From: Takakia lepidozioides | Taxonomy: Eukaryota; Streptophyta; Takakiopsida; Takakiales; Takakiaceae | Direction of reading: 5' to 3' | DNA: 60,000 bases | NCBI GenBank assembly: GCA_030704615.1 | Contig: CM060733.1 | Coordinates: forward strand, 39,992,001-40,052,000 | Part shown: piece after piece, positions 56,733-60,000 of the stretch | How positions within the stretch are numbered: the first letter of the stretch is position 1 | How the letters are laid out: every line of letters starts with the position of its first letter | Made by a program: the position numbers and the translations under genes | Notes under the pieces: model-generated | Databases searched by the model: none | What the model was told of the DNA's origin: nothing | What the model saw: only the letters and a program-made list of their open reading frames with translations

Positions 56733-58984
56733 AGGAAGATATGGTAACACTTCACCACAGGGCCTTACCACACAAGCGGCAGTGAGCTCGAATGACATGG
56801 AAGGCCCTGGCTAGGATTGTAGCACCTCTATGTTAAGAGTTATCTTTGGTGGCATCGAAATCTTGGTGGAGTTAAGTGGATGATGGGTCCTCTCTTCATT
56901 GATGTCTTAGGGGAGGAGTTCCTTCTCCAAATCAAATCCCACTACGACAAAGCATGTACATCCAGGGAGAAATTGCACAGGTTGGCTCTCTCTATGGTTG
57001 ATAACCAGACAAAAGCGAGATGGCTTGAGATTTGGAACTCGGATCAGACGGTGAAGGATCTGAATCAATTCCCAAAAAGCACAGTCCAGCCCTGGCACCA
57101 AGGTCGAGGGAATAGACACTGCTGAGAAGGGTACTAGTCAGCGTTTTTTTTTTTGGCGAATTTTCGCCAAATGGCGACCTCAAAAAATAGAAAAGAATAT
57201 TCCGAGGCAAATGCCATGTTTTTTCATGGATGAAATCGCCAATTTCTCCAAAAAAAATAAAAAATATGGATGAATTTGCCAAATATGGATGATATAAATG
57301 GATGAAAGTATGGATGTGGATGATTCTGTCAATGGATGAACAGAATATATGCCTAATTTTTGCAAAACTCTGTAGCCACTCGTGCTATTTTCCGAATTAA
57401 AATTTATATTTATAAAATAAAATAAAATAAAAAAAAAAAAAAAAAACTTCGATACTAGTACATACCTTGCAATTACACATACATAAATATACAAACTGGA
57501 AAAAGGACAGTACCCTGCATTTACATAAAAATGATTGGAGGGAAAGCCATAGGATAATTGATATACAATAGGCACTTCAATCCACAAATACCTGACTCCA
57601 AAATGTGGCCTAGACTGATGACAGACAATGTGAGGCATTTCCCATGAAGCGATCAATAGCAGTGCAATGATGGCAGCAACCCTTTTTTTTTTCATTTCTG
57701 CCTAGTCGTGGAGGTGGTGAAGTTTTCTTGGGGTTAAGTGCAGAGGTGGCGACATGTACAATGTCCACCTGGATCCTACCTGGCTACAGGTATGCAAAGT
57801 ATTGTGCAATATGGCGATCCGACGGTGCAATAATATGGCTACTATATATGGCTGCATATATATATAGCCTCTCATTTTTTAATGATTGCGACTTGAATGC
57901 ACCTATGGGCCCCGCCAGTACGGCCCAACGGGAAGGTATTCCGCGTGAGGGTGGAGATGCTCTTAGTGCAGGAGAAGGTGGAAGATGAAACACTCTGCAG
58001 GACAGATTGATCATGCTTCAGCTCAACCGAAGTACAGCAATTGTTGGACTACAATCCCAATGACCATGTCAGTAGTTATTCTTGCTGGCTTACTAAAAGG
58101 CTAGAATACTCTATTTGCACTGCACTGCACCCACACATGCCTCCGTGATAGTTAGGAAAGCACATATGAGAGCAGCTGATGTGTTGGTTGGGAGAGCTGA
58201 TTAGGGGCCTTATTAGTAAATGGCTCTCGCTGTCATGGCATGGGGCCTTCACAGGCTGGAGCTCTCTCCCTACACTGCCATCCAGCCTTTTTTTTTTAGG
58301 CGAAAAATAGCCAAAAAGCTACCAAAAAATGTGGGCCCGCGACACCCCTATTCAAAAAACTGGGGCAAAAATAAAAAATATCGCCAAAACGGGGCGGGGG
58401 CCTGGCCAACTGGTGCCAGAAAGCACCAGGGGAACCCACCCTTTCGCCTGGGAACTGGGGAGCATGGCCCCCCCTACATCCAAGGGCTGGCGCCCCATCT
58501 CACCAAGAGTTAGCGCGATTTCGCCACCTGCACCTATTTCCACCGTCCGATCTCTAGCCAGTAGCCATATTGCATATATAGGCTATATGCTTCTCATTGT
58601 TTGATAATTGCGATTTGAATGCGGGCACGTGTGGTTGTGGCGGGTCCCGTGGGTGGCGCAGGGTGGGGCGACCCCTACCCAACGGGGTTAGTCTGCTCGG
58701 GTGAGCCGCCCCGGGGCGCGCGCATGGGAAGCGAGAGGGGGGAGCGAGTCTATTGGACCCACAAAACACCTGAAATATGCAGATAAATAATTAATTATTT
58801 GAAGAGTTTGCAGAAAGTAGTGGCTAGTGTGGTGGTAAAAAGCAACTTGTGAAGAACGTAAGGTTTGTTGTTCAAATCCTGGCAGGTGATATTGTGGCGG
58901 TAATATGTGTTAATTATAAGTATATCTTTTGTTTGAGGAGGGTCTGAAAGTTGGAGTTAGGCGCCTAACTCCAAAGTTGGAGTC

Positions 58985-59165
58985 GTCGTCAGTATGCTCG
59001 CCAGTCAGTTCGCTCGTCAATCGCCAGTCTGTTGGTGAGTCCGCTTGCCAATCGCCGGTCAGTCCGCTCGCCACTCGCCAGTCTGCTGATCAGTCTACTT
59101 GCCAGTCCGCTCGCCAATCCGCTGGTCAATCCGCTCGCCAGTTGGAGTCAGTCTGTTGAGGGTCT
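58985..59165 (+). repeat. Short tandem repeat built on gccagtc/cgctc
   Basis: Irregular units of 8-16 bp such as cgccagtctgctg, cagtccgctcgcc and caatccgctcgcc. Confidence 0.75.
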
Positions 59166-59463
59166 GGCTAGTCCGCTCGAAGGTCCGCCGCCATTAAAGA
59201 ACTAGGACTTAGAAAAAATTCAGAATCTAGACCCGGTGAAAGGGGGGTGGGTTCATGAGCTCCCGCCAATGCCAAAGGGCCATTTTCAATGCCATTTTGG
59301 ACACAAACGGTACCCCATCATTTGCACGGAACTGTAAATCCCGTAATGTACGGGCACGGAAAATGGTTCCGCACACAGAATAATTGTACTTCTTTCAGTG
59401 CGCTGAACAAGCAACAGAACATGCCTAATTATCAGGACGACGACCTCTAGAGCACTCTCGCAG

Positions 59464-60000
59464 CTTCCCACCACCTGTGTTCCATTGGCTCAACCTGCTC
59501 CTACCAAACGCTTGAAGGGGAAGAATTTCTCGGTGGAAGAGAAGCGGCAACTATGTAGATCGTTTCTGGCTGTGTCACAAGACCTGATTACTGGCAACGG
59601 CCAAAAATCCGAAGCATTTTGGAAGAGGATTGGTTTCCATTTCAACTGCAAGCGCCTTGATGGTTTGCTTGAGCGGCCATATCGAAGCCTGGAATCAAAG
59701 TGGCAAACGATCCGCCACGACGTGAGCAAATGGGTAGGAGTGTATGGGCAGGTAGTGGAATTGAGAGAGAGTGGCACTTCAGAGGACGACCAAATGCAGA
59801 AGGCGTTGAAACTCTATGTGGACAAACACCCTAAAAACCAATCGTTTGTGTTTCTTCACTGTTGGGAGATCTTAAGACAAGTGTCGCGTTGGCACCTTGA
59901 CGATTGCAATAAGACTCTAGAAATGAAAAGAAAGCGATCACTTCCCTCAGGGGAGGTAGACGACATCCATGTGGTGGAGGACGATGCAGATGCCTTGGGG
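59464..60000 (+). CDS. Harbinger-associated Myb/NAM-associated-type protein, partial
   Basis: One open frame of 179 codons runs to the window edge. It starts after a plausible 3' splice site (tctcgcag at 59456-59463), so a 5' exon is probably missing or lies in 59280-59450, where MPNYQDDDL at 59421 is one candidate. Sequence: KNFSVEEKRQLCRSFLAVSQ and DLITGNGQKSEAFWKRIGFH form a SANT/Myb-like helix pair, followed by RSLESKWQTIRHDVSKWVGV and the helix up to HCWEILRQVSRWH, then a basic KRKRS and acidic linker. This matches plant NAM-associated or PIF/Harbinger second-ORF proteins, which bind DNA and assist the transposase. It could belong to a transposon to the right or be a domesticated gene. 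Confidence 0.7.

Larger units (their letters stand above)
56016..59463. other. Intergenic, no supported gene
   Basis: Contains a tRNA-like SINE head on the minus strand (about 56130-56200), an AT/GT microsatellite (56695-56732), an A/T homopolymer region (57415-57447), two related segments at 57805-57903 and 58543-58621 (shared ending attgcgacttgaatgc/attgcgatttgaatgc), and a short tandem repeat at 58985-59165. The open frame at 56880-57125 plus has no recognisable domain. Confidence 0.5.

Noticed and set aside
56880-57125. 81-codon plus-strand frame considered as a transposon piece
   Set aside because: No motif could be matched; stops on both sides.
57945-57975. Second copy of the GAGCATCTCCA MITE
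   Set aside because: Only one end (ggtggagatgctctta) was found; no partner end upstream.

Overview
The window reads as nuclear DNA of a land plant. Three genes are close matches to plant housekeeping families: oligosaccharyltransferase subunit STT3A, a CBSX6-like CBS protein and a plant-type GH43 protein. They carry consensus GT-AG introns. Plant-style transposons (CACTA, LINE with zf-RVT, MULE-like with SWIM, Harbinger-associated Myb/NAM-type) and broken DYW-class PPR genes fill much of the rest. Abundant DYW-PPR debris and long repeat-rich intergenic DNA suggest a seed-free lineage (lycophyte, fern or bryophyte), but the sequence alone does not settle this.

Layout. 1-7966 (-): 5' two thirds of an STT3A gene, at least 11 exons, introns loaded with dispersed repeats. 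8.8-16.7 kb: a nest of transposons. A decayed LINE (-) holds a short CACTA element with a perfect CCT target duplication, and abuts a MULE-like transposase with a C-terminal SWIM zinc finger (two exons, open throughout). Just downstream, in the same orientation, lies a three-exon ORF resembling the C-terminal half of an amino-(N4/N6) DNA methyltransferase, with a 79-bp piece of PPR pseudogene spliced into its first exon. 17.2-20.5 kb (-): a scrambled PPR-E-DYW pseudogene array, the likely source of that piece. 20.5-26.9 kb: mostly repeat relics (a SINE, a MITE, a CACTA relic). 26.9-31.4 kb (-): a five-exon gene for an unrecognised Ser/Pro/Gln-rich protein of about 1074 aa. 34.2-36.6 kb (-): CBSX6-like gene, two exons. 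36.6-42.9 kb: intergenic, with hairpin elements and minisatellites. 42.9-47.5 kb (-): four-exon GH43 gene of 472 aa. 50.5-56.0 kb: an AT-rich island made of three different tandem arrays. 59.46 kb to the right edge (+): start of a Harbinger-associated Myb/NAM-type protein.

The four cellular genes all lie on the minus strand but show no operon-like relation: STT3A acts in ER N-glycosylation, the GH43 protein is probably a membrane-anchored secretory-pathway glycosidase, and the CBS protein is a regulatory module. The most unusual material is the transposase/methyltransferase-like/PPR-fragment cassette (11.5-16.7 kb), the higher-order array of near-perfect hairpins (51.3-52.7 kb) and the 410-bp tandem repeat (54.7-56.0 kb) whose tail matches short elements dispersed in the introns of STT3A and GH43. 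Exon borders were placed by eye from splice consensus, reading-frame continuity and remembered family sequence; no search was run.
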